Source of the DNA: Candidatus Pelagibacter ubique HIMB140
Lineage (GTDB): Bacteria; Pseudomonadota; Alphaproteobacteria; Pelagibacterales; Pelagibacteraceae
Assembly: GCF_025558165.1 (NCBI RefSeq)
Contig: NZ_LAMZ01000001.1
Location: 806,001 to 870,000, forward strand
DNA length: 64,000 nt
Direction of reading: 5' to 3'
The position numbers were made by a program, and so were the translations under genes. Shown here piece by piece: positions 22,022 to 30,970 of the stretch. The notes under the pieces are model-generated. The model was not told where the DNA came from and made no database searches. It worked only from the letters and a program-made list of their open reading frames with translations. Numbering within the stretch: position 1 is the first letter of the stretch; each line of letters starts with the position of its first letter.

Positions 22022-23425
22022 TTAATTTTGATACTTTCTTACATCATCTAAATTACCAGAGATTGCAGCTGCAGCTGCCATCCCGGGGCTCACTAGATGC
22101 GTTCTGCCACCTCTTCCCTGTCTTCCTTCGAAGTTTCTGTTTGAAGTAGATGCACATCTTTCCTCTGGTTTTAATTTATCTGCATTCATTGCTAAACACA
22201 TAGAACAGCCTGGCTCTCTCCATTCAAATCCTGAATTTACAAATATTTTATCTAAACCTTCTTGCTCAGCTTGTTCTTTAACCAATCCTGACCCTGGAAC
22301 TACAATGGCATTTACATGAGATGATATTTTTTTATCCTTTAAGATTTTGGCAGCTTCTCTTAAATCTTCAATTCTTCCATTTGTACAGCTTCCAATAAAA
22401 ACTTTATCTATCTTGATATCAGTTGCTGCCATATCAGGTGTTAGTCCCATATATTTTAATGCTCTTTCAATTGAGTTCTTTTTATCCTCATCTTTTTCAT
22501 TTTGAGGATTTGGTACTTTTCCATCGATTGTAATTACATCTTGAGGTGAAGTCCCCCAAGTAATCATTGGTAAAATATCATTTGCATTAAGATTTATTTC
22601 TTTATCAAAACTTGCATCAGCATCTGTTTTTAAACTGTTCCAGTATTCAAGTGCCTTTTCCCAATTTTCTCCTTTTGGAGACATGGGTTTACCTTTTAAA
22701 TATTCAAATATTTTTTCATCTGGAGCAATTAATCCAGCTCTTGCACCACCCTCAATGGTCATATTGCAAATAGTCATTCTCTGTTCAACACTCAAAGATC
22801 TTATTAAATCTCCAGCATATTCAACTACACAACCTGTTCCTCCTGCAGTACCAATCTTTCCGATGATTTGAAGTATTACATCTTTAGATGTTACTCCTAA
22901 TGGAAGTATTCCATTAACATTAATTCTAAAATTTTTTGCTTTCTTTTGAACGAGTGTTTGCGTTGCTAAAACATGTTCAACTTCAGATGTTCCAATACCA
23001 AAAGCTAATGATCCAAAAGCTCCATGAGTTGCAGTATGACTATCTCCACATACAATAACTGTTCCTGGTTGAGTAAAACCTTGTTCTGGTCCAATAATAT
23101 GAACAATTCCTTGTCGTTTATCATCCATACCAAAAAGCTGTACACCAAATTCCTTACAATTTGATTCTAATGTATCAACTTGTATTTTTGATTCCTGATC
23201 TGATATCCCTTTAGTTCTATCTGTCGTTGGAACATTATGATCAGCAACAGCTAAAGTTAAATTAGGATGACGAACTTTTCTATTTGAATTTCTTAAGCCT
23301 TCAAAAGCTTGTGGACTAGTAACTTCATGAATTAAGTGTCTATCGACAAACAATAAAGCTGTTCCATCTTCTTGCTGATCTACTAAATGATCATTCCAAA
23401 TTTTATCGTAAAGAGTAGTGGACAT
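22022..23425 (-). CDS. leuC: 3-Isopropylmalate dehydratase large subunit
   Basis: Aconitase-family 4Fe-4S enzyme (467 residues). The iron-sulfur ligands are the Cys of [17 protein letters not shown] and the pair in [45 protein letters not shown] is split by the usual active-site His and Ser. It is the first leu gene in the train, 11 bases after rplS. Confidence 0.97.
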   Translation of the reverse strand: MSTTLYDKIWNDHLVDQQEDGTALLFVDRHLIHEVTSPQAFEGLRNSNRKVRHPNLTLAVADHNVPTTDRTKGISDQESKIQVDTLESNCKEFGVQLFGMDDKRQGIVHIIGPEQGFTQPGTVIVCGDSHTATHGAFGSLAFGIGTSEVEHVLATQTLVQKKAKNFRINVNGILPLGVTSKDVILQIIGKIGTAGGTGCVVEYAGDLIRSLSVEQRMTICNMTIEGGARAGLIAPDEKIFEYLKGKPMSPKGENWEKALEYWNSLKTDADASFDKEINLNANDILPMITWGTSPQDVITIDGKVPNPQNEKDEDKKNSIERALKYMGLTPDMAATDIKIDKVFIGSCTNGRIEDLREAAKILKDKKISSHVNAIVVPGSGLVKEQAEQEGLDKIFVNSGFEWREPGCSMCLAMNADKLKPEERCASTSNRNFEGRQGRGGRTHLVSPGMAAAAAISGNLDDVRKYQN

Positions 23426-23436
23426 TGAAAAAAAAA

Positions 23437-23991
23437 TTATTTTTTTTCTGAAGTACTTTCTGTTGATTGTTCGGCAGTAGCTTCTTCTGTCTTAGGGGCT
23501 TCTTCTTTTGGAGCTTCTGCAGCTGGTGCTGCTTCTACTTTAGGAGCCTCTTCCTTTGGAGCTTCTGTTGGTGGTGCTACATTTTCTTCAGTAACTGTTT
23601 CAGGTTTCGCATCAACATCAATACCAATTTTTTTTCTGATTTTTTCTGCAATCCTTGCTGATTTACCTGTTCTATCTCTTAGATAGTATAATTTTGCTCT
23701 TCTTACTTTTCCTGATCTAATAACTTTAATTGAGTCAATTAGAGTTCCATAAAGTGGAAATGTTCTTTCAACACCTTCACCAAAAGAAATTTTTCTAACT
23801 GTGAAAGACGAGTTTAAATCTCTGCTTTTTTTTGCAATACAAACGCCTTCAAAATACTGAATTCTCTCTTTTTTTCCCTCTGTAATTCTAACACCTACTT
23901 TAACTACATCTCCAGGGTAGAATTCAGGTATCTTTTTTTCTGAAAGTATTTTTTTAACGTTATGTTGATTTATCTCTTCAATTGTTTTCAT
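23437..23991 (-). CDS. rplS: Ribosomal protein L19 with long acidic/Ala-Pro tail
   Basis: Large-subunit protein at the subunit interface. I take the ATG at 23991 ([14 protein letters not shown], 184 residues), because the five-residue upstream extension needs a TTG codon and L19 normally begins at this point. Residues 1-125 hold the L19 core ([42 protein letters not shown]). The last 60 or so residues are a low-complexity tail rich in Glu, Ala, Pro and Lys with repeated EAPKEEAPK units; ordinary L19 ends near residue 115-125. A related tail is found on S16 nearby. Confidence 0.94.
   Translation of the reverse strand: MKTIEEINQHNVKKILSEKKIPEFYPGDVVKVGVRITEGKKERIQYFEGVCIAKKSRDLNSSFTVRKISFGEGVERTFPLYGTLIDSIKVIRSGKVRRAKLYYLRDRTGKSARIAEKIRKKIGIDVDAKPETVTEENVAPPTEAPKEEAPKVEAAPAAEAPKEEAPKTEEATAEQSTESTSEKK
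23440..23616 (-). repeat. Low-complexity Ala/Glu/Pro tail of L19, similar to the S16 tail
   Basis: The distal third of rplS encodes [24 protein letters not shown] blocks in codons closely matching those of the rpsP tail about 1.2 kb away. The final part ([17 protein letters not shown]) is Thr/Ser/Glu-rich and has no counterpart in S16. Confidence 0.75.
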
Positions 23992-24007
23992 AGTTATATT
24001 TATCAAA

Positions 24008-24694
24008 TTAATTCTTCTTATATTTTTCCCATAAATCTGGTCTTCGGACGCGTGTTATAGCCTCAGATTGAGATAAACGCCAGTGTTTAATTTTACTGTG
24101 ATCTCCTGACAAAAGTACTTCAGGAACCGCTTTTTCCTCCCAAATTTGAGGTTTTGTGAACTGAGGATACTCTAATAATCCATTTTCAAAACTTTCGTTT
24201 ACCTTAGAATTCTCATTTCCCAGAACACCGGGTAAAAGTCTCAAAATACTATCAATCACCACAAATGCTGCTGACTCTCCTCCTGATAAAATAAAGTCTC
24301 CAATACTAACTTCTTCTATATTTCTTGTGCTTAACACTCTTTCATCAACTCCTTCGAAATGTCCACAAATTATCGAAACCGATTTTTCCTTCGATAATTC
24401 TTTGGCATAATTTTGATCAAATTTTTTTCCTCTAGGAGATAAATATAATATTTTTTCTCCTTCATTTTTATTTTGATCTAATGATTTAGCTAATACATCT
24501 GCCTTCATCAACATACCTGAACCACCTCCATATGGAGTATCATCTACAGTTTTATGTTTATCCTCAGCAGCATCTCTAATGTTTACCACTTTTAAATTCC
24601 AAATATTTTTAGACATTGCTTTTCCATACAGACCTTTAGACAAAGGACCAGGAAAAATATCTGGATAAAGTGTAAACACTTGAGCTTGCCACAT
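24008..24694 (-). CDS. trmD: tRNA (guanine-37-N1)-methyltransferase
   Basis: SPOUT methyltransferase (228 residues) that makes m1G37 and prevents frameshifting. The N-terminal [30 protein letters not shown], the SAM-binding trefoil-knot segment [21 protein letters not shown], and the C-terminal [17 protein letters not shown] are all conserved. It follows rpsP by 14 bases; the rimM gene usually found between the two is absent. Confidence 0.97.
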   Translation of the reverse strand: MWQAQVFTLYPDIFPGPLSKGLYGKAMSKNIWNLKVVNIRDAAEDKHKTVDDTPYGGGSGMLMKADVLAKSLDQNKNEGEKILYLSPRGKKFDQNYAKELSKEKSVSIICGHFEGVDERVLSTRNIEEVSIGDFILSGGESAAFVVIDSILRLLPGVLGNENSKVNESFENGLLEYPQFTKPQIWEEKAVPEVLLSGDHSKIKHWRLSQSEAITRVRRPDLWEKYKKN

Positions 24695-24708
24695 AGATTA
24701 TCTTTAGT

Positions 24709-25179
24709 TTATTTTTTTTCCTCAGCTGGAGCTTCTTCCTTTGGAGCTTCTGCTGCTGGAGCTGCTTCTGCTTTAGGAGCTTCTTCTTTTGGAGCTTCTT
24801 CTTTTGGAGCTTCTGCTGCTGGAGCTGCTTCTGCTGCTGGAGCTTTAGGAGCTTCTGCACCATCTTCCTCTTTTTTATTTCTTTCTTTTTTAGGAACAGC
24901 TTTATTTGGATTATTTCCAGCTGCTGGCATAGGGATTAAATCATTTTCACCTAAAATTCTTTCAACTCTTGTTGTTGGTTTAGCGCCTTGACCTAGCCAA
25001 TATTTAATTCTTTCAGCTTCAAGACCTACTCTTTCTTTTTTATCTTTAGGAAGTAGTGGGTTAAAAAAACCAACTTTTTCTATAAATCTTCCATCTCTTG
25101 GGAAACGACTGTCAGCTACAACAACTTTGTAAACTGGTCTCTTTTTAGAGCCTCCCCTTGATAATCTAAGTTTTAACAT
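24709..25179 (-). CDS. rpsP: Ribosomal protein S16 with long Ala-Glu-Pro-Lys tail
   Basis: Small-subunit assembly protein. Residues 1-85 are a normal S16 ([53 protein letters not shown]). The remaining 70 residues form a basic linker and then a repetitive tail of [14 protein letters not shown] units, so the protein is 156 residues against about 80-90 for most bacteria. The tail is encoded at 24712-24867 by a near-perfect DNA repeat. AAGGAGAACAA is a good ribosome site before the ATG. Confidence 0.95.
   Translation of the reverse strand: MLKLRLSRGGSKKRPVYKVVVADSRFPRDGRFIEKVGFFNPLLPKDKKERVGLEAERIKYWLGQGAKPTTRVERILGENDLIPMPAAGNNPNKAVPKKERNKKEEDGAEAPKAPAAEAAPAAEAPKEEAPKEEAPKAEAAPAAEAPKEEAPAEEKK
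24712..24867 (-). repeat. Imperfect tandem repeats encoding the S16 Ala/Glu/Pro tail
   Basis: Within rpsP the minus strand repeats units around GAAGCTCC-AAAGAAGAAGCTCCT in 15-30 base steps, encoding EAPKEEAPK and AAPAAEAP blocks. The same motifs, with similar codons, recur in the rplS tail at about 23440-23616, so the two stretches are potential partners for recombination or slippage. Confidence 0.8.
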
Positions 25180-25196
25180 TTGTTCTCCTTATTTTA

Positions 25197-26555
25197 TTAT
25201 TTTAGTTTATTAAATAGCTCTGGTGGTATCCCTTGATCAGACATACCTTTCAGATTTCCTTTTGACATCTTTTTCATCATTTCAGACATCATTTTAAATT
25301 GCTTAAGCAATTTATTGATAGTGGCTGGATCTGTGCCAGAACCATTAGCAATTCTTTTTTTTCTTGAACCATCAATTACTTTTGGATTCTCTCTCTCTTT
25401 TTTTGTCATTGATAAAATGATAGCTTCGTTTTTTGTTATAATACTTTCGTCAATCCCTGCTGAATCCATTTGAGATTTAATTTTAGATACTCCTGGCATA
25501 AAAGACATGATCCCCTCAATGCCTCCCATTTTTTTCATTTGTCTTAATTGAGAAAGGTAATCTTCCATAGAAAATTGACCCTTTTTTAAATTTTCTTCAG
25601 CTTTTTTAATGTTCTCTTCGCCTAAATCTTGAGCAGCTTTTTCTACAAGAGAAACAATGTCTCCCATTCCTAAAATTCTATTTGCTATTCTATCTGGATG
25701 AAATACCTCAAAATTTTCTATTTTTTCACCTATACCCAAAAATTTTATTGGAACATTTGATACATATTTCATACTCACGGCAGCTCCACCTCTGGCATCA
25801 CCGTCAGCTCTAGTTAATATTATTCCAGATAAGTTAACTGTGTTTTTGAACTCTTTTGCAACTGAAGCAGCAACTTGACCTGTAAGAGAGTCCGCTACAA
25901 GAAAAGTTTCTGCTGGATTAATAATGCTCTCAATTTGTTTGATCTCGCTCATCATTTGTAAATCAATTTGAGTTCTCCCAGCTGTATCAAACAAAATTAT
26001 ATCTGCTCCATTTAGATTTGCTGCACTCATGGCTCTTTGGCAAATATCAGTTGGTTGTTGACCTTCGATAATTGGAAGTGTCAAAATATTATTCTGTTCA
26101 CCTAAAGATCTAAGCTGTTCTTGTGCTGCTGGCCTATAAATGTCCAAACTGACCATCATCACTTTTTTCTTTTTATTATCTTCTAAATATTTAGCTAATT
26201 TTGCAGTAGAAGTTGTTTTACCCGAACCCTGCAAACCAACCATCATCATAGGAACTGGTGGTACAGCATTTAAATTTATGTCTGCATTGCTAGAACCTAG
26301 TAAATTTACTAGCTCATCGTAGACAATTTTTACAACCATATCTCCAGGAGAAGTTGATCTTATAATTTCTTGTCCTAAAGCTTTAGGTTTTACGTTTTCA
26401 ACAAATTCTTTTGCAACATCTAAAGAAACATCTGCCTCAAGTAATGCTTGTCTAATACTTCTCAAACCCTCATCTACCTGAGCTTCATTCAGAGAGGGTG
26501 CTTTTTTTAAAGAAGAAAAAATTTCTTCAAATTTATTTGTTAAATTTTCAAACAT
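25197..26555 (-). CDS. ffh: Signal recognition particle protein (SRP54, Ffh)
   Basis: GTPase that binds signal peptides and 4.5S RNA and delivers ribosomes to FtsY. I set the start at the ATG at 26555 (MFENLTNKFEEIF, 452 residues), where Ffh proteins begin; the open frame extends upstream only through a structured leader. N domain, then G domain with GLQGSGKTTSTAKL, DTAGRTQID and TRADGDARGG, then the methionine-rich M domain ending GSGTDPATINKLLKQFKMM and MMKKMSKGNLKG. It heads the minus-strand train with rpsP 17 bases downstream. Confidence 0.96.
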   Translation of the reverse strand: MFENLTNKFEEIFSSLKKAPSLNEAQVDEGLRSIRQALLEADVSLDVAKEFVENVKPKALGQEIIRSTSPGDMVVKIVYDELVNLLGSSNADINLNAVPPVPMMMVGLQGSGKTTSTAKLAKYLEDNKKKKVMMVSLDIYRPAAQEQLRSLGEQNNILTLPIIEGQQPTDICQRAMSAANLNGADIILFDTAGRTQIDLQMMSEIKQIESIINPAETFLVADSLTGQVAASVAKEFKNTVNLSGIILTRADGDARGGAAVSMKYVSNVPIKFLGIGEKIENFEVFHPDRIANRILGMGDIVSLVEKAAQDLGEENIKKAEENLKKGQFSMEDYLSQLRQMKKMGGIEGIMSFMPGVSKIKSQMDSAGIDESIITKNEAIILSMTKKERENPKVIDGSRKKRIANGSGTDPATINKLLKQFKMMSEMMKKMSKGNLKGMSDQGIPPELFNKLK

Positions 26556-26690
26556 ATATTTTTTTGTTACGCATAGCAGTAACGCACTAGTGGGCGAACT
26601 CTCGCTGACTAGTGTCGATCTCTTTGTTTCCAAAGACACCGCAAAGTTAATGTTTTTGCGGAAACGGCAACAACCTATAATAGAGGTTCA
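26556..26690 (-). ncRNA. Structured 5' leader of ffh (candidate cis-regulatory RNA)
   Basis: This 5' region is visibly richer in G+C than its surroundings and folds into successive hairpins on the minus strand. CCGCAAA/TTTGCGG pairs 26655-26661 with 26639-26645. TCTTTG-GAAA-CAAAGA (26621-26636) is a six-base stem capped by a GAAA tetraloop. CACTAGT/ACTAGTG pairs 26608-26614 with 26585-26591 and encloses a GCGA/TCGC stem. GTTAC/GTAAC (26566-26583) ends about 10 bases before the ATG. A conserved RNA motif upstream of ffh was reported among candidate structured RNAs of Pelagibacter, and this fits in place and character. It is not 4.5S RNA, whose GGAAGCAGCC-type core is absent. Regulation by SRP availability is inference. 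Confidence 0.8.
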
Positions 26691-26721
26691 AAAAGTCAAT
26701 AAATAAGTTAAATATCTAATT

Positions 26722-27546
26722 ATGAATATTAAAGCATTTAAAATGGACGGTTTAGGCAATGATTTTGTAATTATTGATAATAGAGAAAAAGTTACAAATC
26801 TTACCAAAGACCAAATAATTAAAATTTGTGACAGAAACTTTATAGGATGCGACCAACTTATATTAATTAATAAAGACCAAAATTACGATGCTTCAATAGA
26901 ATTTTTTAACTCTGACGGTGGGATTTCTGGTGCATGTGGAAATGGTACAAGGTGTGTGGCTGAGCTATTAGGAAAAGAAAAAAATAAAGACACGATTATA
27001 TTAACAACTTTATCTGGCCATTTAAAATCTCATATTTTAGGAGAAAAATTAGTATCTACTGAAATTGGTTTGGGCAGAACTAAATGGAATGAAATTCCAT
27101 TATCTGAAGAATTAGAAACTAAAAACTTAAATATTAAAATTGTTGATTCAAATAATAATGAATTTTTTGGAGGAACGGCCGTCAATGTGGGAAATCCTCA
27201 TATAATTTTTTTTGTGGAAGACAACGAACAATTCAAAATAGAAAAAGTTGGCCCAGAAATAGAAAACCACAAACTGTTTCCAGAAAAATGTAATGTCACA
27301 ATAGCCACAATAGTAAACAAAGAGTTAATAAAAGTAAAAGTTTGGGAAAGAGGAGCTGGTTTGACAAAAGCATGTGGAACTGCAGCTTGTGCTACTGCCT
27401 TTGCTGCTAAGCAGGCAGGACTTGCTAGCGATAAAGTTAACATCGAATTTTCTACTGGAAAATTGACGATATCTATAGATGAAAACGATAGTATCCACAT
27501 GAAAGGTCCTGTTTCTGATATAAAAGAAATCAATATAGAAATTTAA
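26722..27546 (+). CDS. dapF: Diaminopimelate epimerase
   Basis: Cofactor-free racemase (274 residues) that converts LL- to meso-diaminopimelate for lysine and peptidoglycan. The two catalytic cysteines are in SGACGNGTRCVAELLG and LTKACGTAACATAFAA, and the N-terminal KMDGLGNDFVIID is typical. It is divergent from ffh, with the ffh leader in between, and its stop overlaps the ftsY start by one base. Confidence 0.97.
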   Translation: MNIKAFKMDGLGNDFVIIDNREKVTNLTKDQIIKICDRNFIGCDQLILINKDQNYDASIEFFNSDGGISGACGNGTRCVAELLGKEKNKDTIILTTLSGHLKSHILGEKLVSTEIGLGRTKWNEIPLSEELETKNLNIKIVDSNNNEFFGGTAVNVGNPHIIFFVEDNEQFKIEKVGPEIENHKLFPEKCNVTIATIVNKELIKVKVWERGAGLTKACGTAACATAFAAKQAGLASDKVNIEFSTGKLTISIDENDSIHMKGPVSDIKEINIEI

Positions 27547-28463
27547 TGGGAATTTTCGAAAAATTTAAATCAGGGTTTAAAAAAAGTGCTTCAGCTTTTA
27601 CATCGGGCCTAAGAGATATAGTTGTCAAAAAAGAAATTGATGACAAAACTTTAGACAGAATTGAGGATTATTTAATTCAATCAGATGTTGGGGTAGCTTC
27701 TGCCTCAGAAATTAGAGAAATAATCTCAAAAACAAAAATAGATCCAAACAAAGATTTAACTACTGAGATAAATAATATTCTTAAAGACTACATAATCTCA
27801 GTTATGAAACCTCTAGAAAATAATGAATTTTTTAAAAATAAAGAAAAACTTAATGCCATTTTAGTTTCTGGAGTTAACGGCGTTGGTAAAACAACAACTA
27901 TTGGGAAAATTAGTAAAATATTAAAAGAAAATGGTAATAAAGTTATGTTGGCAGCATCAGATACATTTAGAGCTGCTGCTATAGAGCAATTAGAAAATTG
28001 GGCAAAAAAAATTAATGTTGAAATTACAAAATCTTCACAAGGTTCTGATCCTGCATCTGTAGCCTATAAGGCAATAGAAACTTCTATATCAAACAATTTT
28101 AATCAAGTTTTAATTGATACTGCTGGAAGATTACAAAATAAAAAAAACCTAATGGAAGAATATAAAAAAATAGCAAATGTTACAAAAAAAATAGATGAAA
28201 GTGCACCTCATGATGTGATTTTAGTTTTAGATGCAACTTCAGGTCAAAACGTTTTAAATCAAGTTGAAGAATTTAATAAAATTATTCCAATTACAGGATT
28301 AGTAATGACAAAATTAGATGGAACAGCTAAGGGGGGAATACTTCTAGCTGTAGCCAAAAAGTATAAAATACCAATTATTGCACTTGGTTTAGGGGAAAAA
28401 GAAGATGATCTGCAAATTTTTGAAGCTGAAAAATTTGCTGATGCCTTTACACAAATTACTTAA
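27546..28463 (+). CDS. ftsY: SRP receptor FtsY
   Basis: Membrane-associated GTPase (305 residues) that docks SRP. It consists of an NG domain only: the N helices, then GVNGVGKTTTIGKIS, the DTFRAAAIEQL motif, DTAGRLQNKKNLMEE and TKLDGTAKGGILLAV. The long acidic A domain of E. coli FtsY is absent; membrane contact is probably through the short amphipathic N-terminus (MGIFEKFKSGFKKS). It overlaps dapF by one base and its 3' end overlaps the convergent unknown gene by 8 bases. Confidence 0.96.
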   Translation: MGIFEKFKSGFKKSASAFTSGLRDIVVKKEIDDKTLDRIEDYLIQSDVGVASASEIREIISKTKIDPNKDLTTEINNILKDYIISVMKPLENNEFFKNKEKLNAILVSGVNGVGKTTTIGKISKILKENGNKVMLAASDTFRAAAIEQLENWAKKINVEITKSSQGSDPASVAYKAIETSISNNFNQVLIDTAGRLQNKKNLMEEYKKIANVTKKIDESAPHDVILVLDATSGQNVLNQVEEFNKIIPITGLVMTKLDGTAKGGILLAVAKKYKIPIIALGLGEKEDDLQIFEAEKFADAFTQIT

Positions 28464-29019
28464 TTAAAGTGCTTGATATTAAAGGTTTATAGAAACTACA
28501 TCTATAATTATCCTTAAATTTGTAGTGTCCACAATCCTTTGCAATAGATGAAATAATGAAATCAAATTTTCCATTAGTTGGATATAAATCTAATTTCTTT
28601 TCAACAATATCGTATTTGAAATTTACTTTTAAACTTTTAACAGCACTAATCATTACCAATGTTTTGTTATCCTTTAATAGATAATAAGCAAAATCATCTG
28701 GAAAAACTGGAAAATTATATTCCTTTAAAAAATTTTTTGCTTTTCTTGGAAACCATTCATAAGAAATCAATGGTGATGATAGTTCTGTTTTATAATCATA
28801 TATATAGAGATCTTTAGGGTAATCATTGATGTAATTACTTACTTCCCCTTTTGCTAATATAGCCTTTTCTCTTGGTTTAAAATACAAAGCAAAATTTTCA
28901 TCATGTGAGTTCATTTGATCAATAAAAAATAAATTTTCAATTGAAGACAAATTTTCTTTAGAAAAAGAAGTTCCTGAAATAAGAAAAGTCAAAAAAATAT
29001 AAATGAATAATTTCTTCAT
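28456..29019 (-). CDS. Secreted protein of unknown function
   Basis: A 187-residue protein with a clear N-terminal signal peptide (MKKLFIYIFLTFLISGTSFS, likely cleaved before KENLSS). The mature part has no motif I recognise. It is rich in aromatic residues and Lys, and two cysteines near the C-terminus (KDCGHYKF and YRCSFYK) could form a disulfide in the periplasm. It is convergent with ftsY, overlapping its 3' end by 8 bases, and lies 49 bases after the hydrolase gene on the same strand. No function is proposed. Confidence 0.8.
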   Translation of the reverse strand: MKKLFIYIFLTFLISGTSFSKENLSSIENLFFIDQMNSHDENFALYFKPREKAILAKGEVSNYINDYPKDLYIYDYKTELSSPLISYEWFPRKAKNFLKEYNFPVFPDDFAYYLLKDNKTLVMISAVKSLKVNFKYDIVEKKLDLYPTNGKFDFIISSIAKDCGHYKFKDNYRCSFYKPLISSTLIK

Positions 29020-29068
29020 GATTAAAAATTAATTAGAATTTTTGGAATAAAATTGTTTTGATTGTGGC

Positions 29069-29887
29069 TTAATTTAAACTTTTTATAAATGAACTTAGTT
29101 GGAAAACCATATTATTATCAAATTCCATCATATGATCGTCATGTTTGGTAAAATAAGAGGACTTTGGATCATTTGCTAAATCAAACATCTTCTTGCCCAT
29201 TGAAAAAGGAACAATTTGATCTTTTTCGCCATGCATAACTAAAACTGGAATATTAATATTTTTTATTTTTTCATCATTTTTATATTTATCTTTCAATATT
29301 AGAGAGACAGGAACGTATGGATAAAAATTCTTAGCTGCAGCAATCATTGAAGTGAAAGGTGTTTCTAAAATTAAACCAGCATATTTTTTATTTTGAGAAA
29401 CCTCAGTTGCAATTCCTGTGCCAAGTGACTCTCCATAAATGATTAAATCACTGTCACTCAAACCTTTATTTTTAAGCCAGTTAATTGCACTTTTTCCATC
29501 CTCATATAAAGCATTTTCAGATGGTTTTCCTAAATTTCCACTAAATCCACGCCAAGCGATAATTAAAAAATTTACATTCATATTTTTAAAATGATTCAAT
29601 TTATGAATTCTATTTTCTAGGCTTCCTGCATTTCCATGAAAATAAACAACAGTCTTAAATTTTTTCAAATCTTTTTTATGAAACCATCCTAAAAGGCTAA
29701 TGTTGTCTGTTGTTTGAATTTGAACTTTTTCTATTTCTACTTCTATTTTATCTCCTGAATAATTATTTTCCTGGGGATGATACATTAGATTTCTTTGAAA
29801 TATAAAAAGATAAGCTAGTAAAATAAAATATATAACTAAGATCCAAATTATAATTTGCAAAAAAAAATTCCTACGTTTTAGTTTCAT
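29069..29887 (-). CDS. Membrane-anchored alpha/beta hydrolase (BEM46/ABHD13-like)
   Basis: A 272-residue serine hydrolase-fold protein with one N-terminal transmembrane helix (about residues 9-30). The oxyanion region VYFHGNAGSLENRI, the nucleophile elbow IYGESLGTGIATE, the acid in HGEKDQIVPF and a terminal His in KHDDHMMEF make a full triad. The motif RNLMYHPQE after the helix is typical of this subfamily. The substrate is unknown. The start overlaps the 3' end of the EamA gene by 17 bases. Confidence 0.88.
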   Translation of the reverse strand: MKLKRRNFFLQIIIWILVIYFILLAYLFIFQRNLMYHPQENNYSGDKIEVEIEKVQIQTTDNISLLGWFHKKDLKKFKTVVYFHGNAGSLENRIHKLNHFKNMNVNFLIIAWRGFSGNLGKPSENALYEDGKSAINWLKNKGLSDSDLIIYGESLGTGIATEVSQNKKYAGLILETPFTSMIAAAKNFYPYVPVSLILKDKYKNDEKIKNINIPVLVMHGEKDQIVPFSMGKKMFDLANDPKSSYFTKHDDHMMEFDNNMVFQLSSFIKSLN

Positions 29888-30776
29888 ATTTTTTTCTTAT
29901 TAAATAAATACCTAAAAATACCATCAAAGATCCTACCAAATGATAAAAATATAAATTTTCATTGAAGAAGAAGTGGCCATACGCTGCACCATAAACTGTA
30001 TACAAGTAAAGAACCGAACCTGTAATTGATGCTCCTAAAATTTTATTAACATGATTAAAAAGTAAAAAAGCAATTATACTAGGAGATAATGCAGCAAAAA
30101 GAACCCAAAAATAAAACTCATAACTAAATGTTGTTTTGAAATAATAAAAGTTTTCTATTAAAAAAAAAGGTAGTAGACTAATAAATCCAAACATTGATAT
30201 TAGAGTGAATCTTTCTAATAAAGGAAGTGAAGATTTCCAGTGATATAAATAAATAGTATATAAAGCCCAGCCTACAGATGCACCTACCATCCAAATATCT
30301 CCAGATGTAAATTTGAGATTAAACAAAGTACTTAAGTCTGCTTTGATAATAATTAACAAAACACCACTAAAACATATAAAAATTCCTATTGCTCGTAAAA
30401 ATGTTAATTTCTCTTTGAAAAAGAAGTAGGATATTAAAATTATAAATATAGGAGATGATGAATATATTATACCCATGTTAACTATTGTTGTAGTTTTACC
30501 AGCGATAAAGGGAAATGCTCCACAAACACCACAGGCCAAAGATCCTAATATAAATAACTTTGGTAGCTCCTTTTTATAAATTTTATAATTCTTGAATAAA
30601 TAATTAAAAGTAAAAGGCAATAATATCAAAAAACAAAATAACCATCTCCAAAAAGCTAAAGATATTGGAGGCACAAATTCAACACCACCTCGGGCAATTA
30701 TTAAATTAGAAGCCATAAAAATAGGCTGAATGAAAAGTATTGGGTAGGCTAATAAATTTTTATTTTGACTAAACAA
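29871..30776 (-). CDS. EamA/DMT-family membrane transporter
   Basis: A 301-residue protein with about ten hydrophobic helices arranged as two EamA repeats (the first around FMASNLIIARGGVEFVPP, the second around GDIWMVGASVGWALYTIY), ending with LGIYLIRKKYETKT. Such proteins export amino acids or other metabolites, and the substrate cannot be read from sequence. The start would be TTG at 30776; the first ATG, at residue 21, would cut the first helix, so TTG is preferred but uncertain. Confidence 0.88.
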   Translation of the reverse strand: MFSQNKNLLAYPILFIQPIFMASNLIIARGGVEFVPPISLAFWRWLFCFLILLPFTFNYLFKNYKIYKKELPKLFILGSLACGVCGAFPFIAGKTTTIVNMGIIYSSSPIFIILISYFFFKEKLTFLRAIGIFICFSGVLLIIIKADLSTLFNLKFTSGDIWMVGASVGWALYTIYLYHWKSSLPLLERFTLISMFGFISLLPFFLIENFYYFKTTFSYEFYFWVLFAALSPSIIAFLLFNHVNKILGASITGSVLYLYTVYGAAYGHFFFNENLYFYHLVGSLMVFLGIYLIRKKYETKT

Positions 30777-30793
30777 TTGTATATTAAGAAAAA

Positions 30794-30970
30794 TTATTTT
30801 TTATCGAAAAACGCTTCGTAAACCATCATAAAAATTGCTCCACCCATCAAAATATAAACAGGAAGGACATCAAAAAATCCAATCATCGATGATCTAGTCA
30901 ATGTTGTTGCAAGTCCTACTAAAAAAGCAATTGCGAGAAGAGAACCTAAAAATGTTGTAAATTTTTGCAT
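30794..30970 (-). CDS. Small two-helix membrane protein, 58 residues
   Basis: A short reading frame starting MQKFTTFLGSLLAIAF at the ATG at 30970 and ending with YEAFFDKK. It holds two hydrophobic helices (about residues 5-24 and 32-50) and a short charged C-terminus. The start lies directly against the amidase stop, which suggests translational coupling and makes a real gene likely. I recognise no family. It lies between the amidase and the EamA gene on the same strand. Confidence 0.65.
   Translation of the reverse strand: MQKFTTFLGSLLAIAFLVGLATTLTRSSMIGFFDVLPVYILMGGAIFMMVYEAFFDKK

Noticed and set aside
24636..24991. Lys/Gln-rich and Ser/Ala/Gly-rich frames over the rpsP tail
   Set aside because: They are other-frame readings of the repetitive DNA encoding the S16 tail.
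26556..26639. Possible 28-residue N-terminal extension of Ffh
   Set aside because: The extension runs through the hairpins of the leader, needs a non-standard start, and Ffh proteins begin at MFENLTNKF.
26556..26690. 4.5S SRP RNA gene
   Set aside because: Its place next to ffh suggested it, but the conserved SRP RNA apical core (GGAAGCAGCC type) is not present on either strand and the hairpins are separate rather than one long rod.
26674..26699. Sigma-70 promoter for ffh (TTGACT with TATTAT or TATAGG)
   Set aside because: The boxes are only 11-14 bases apart on the minus strand, too close for a normal promoter; the region also forms the small AACCT/AGGTT hairpin.
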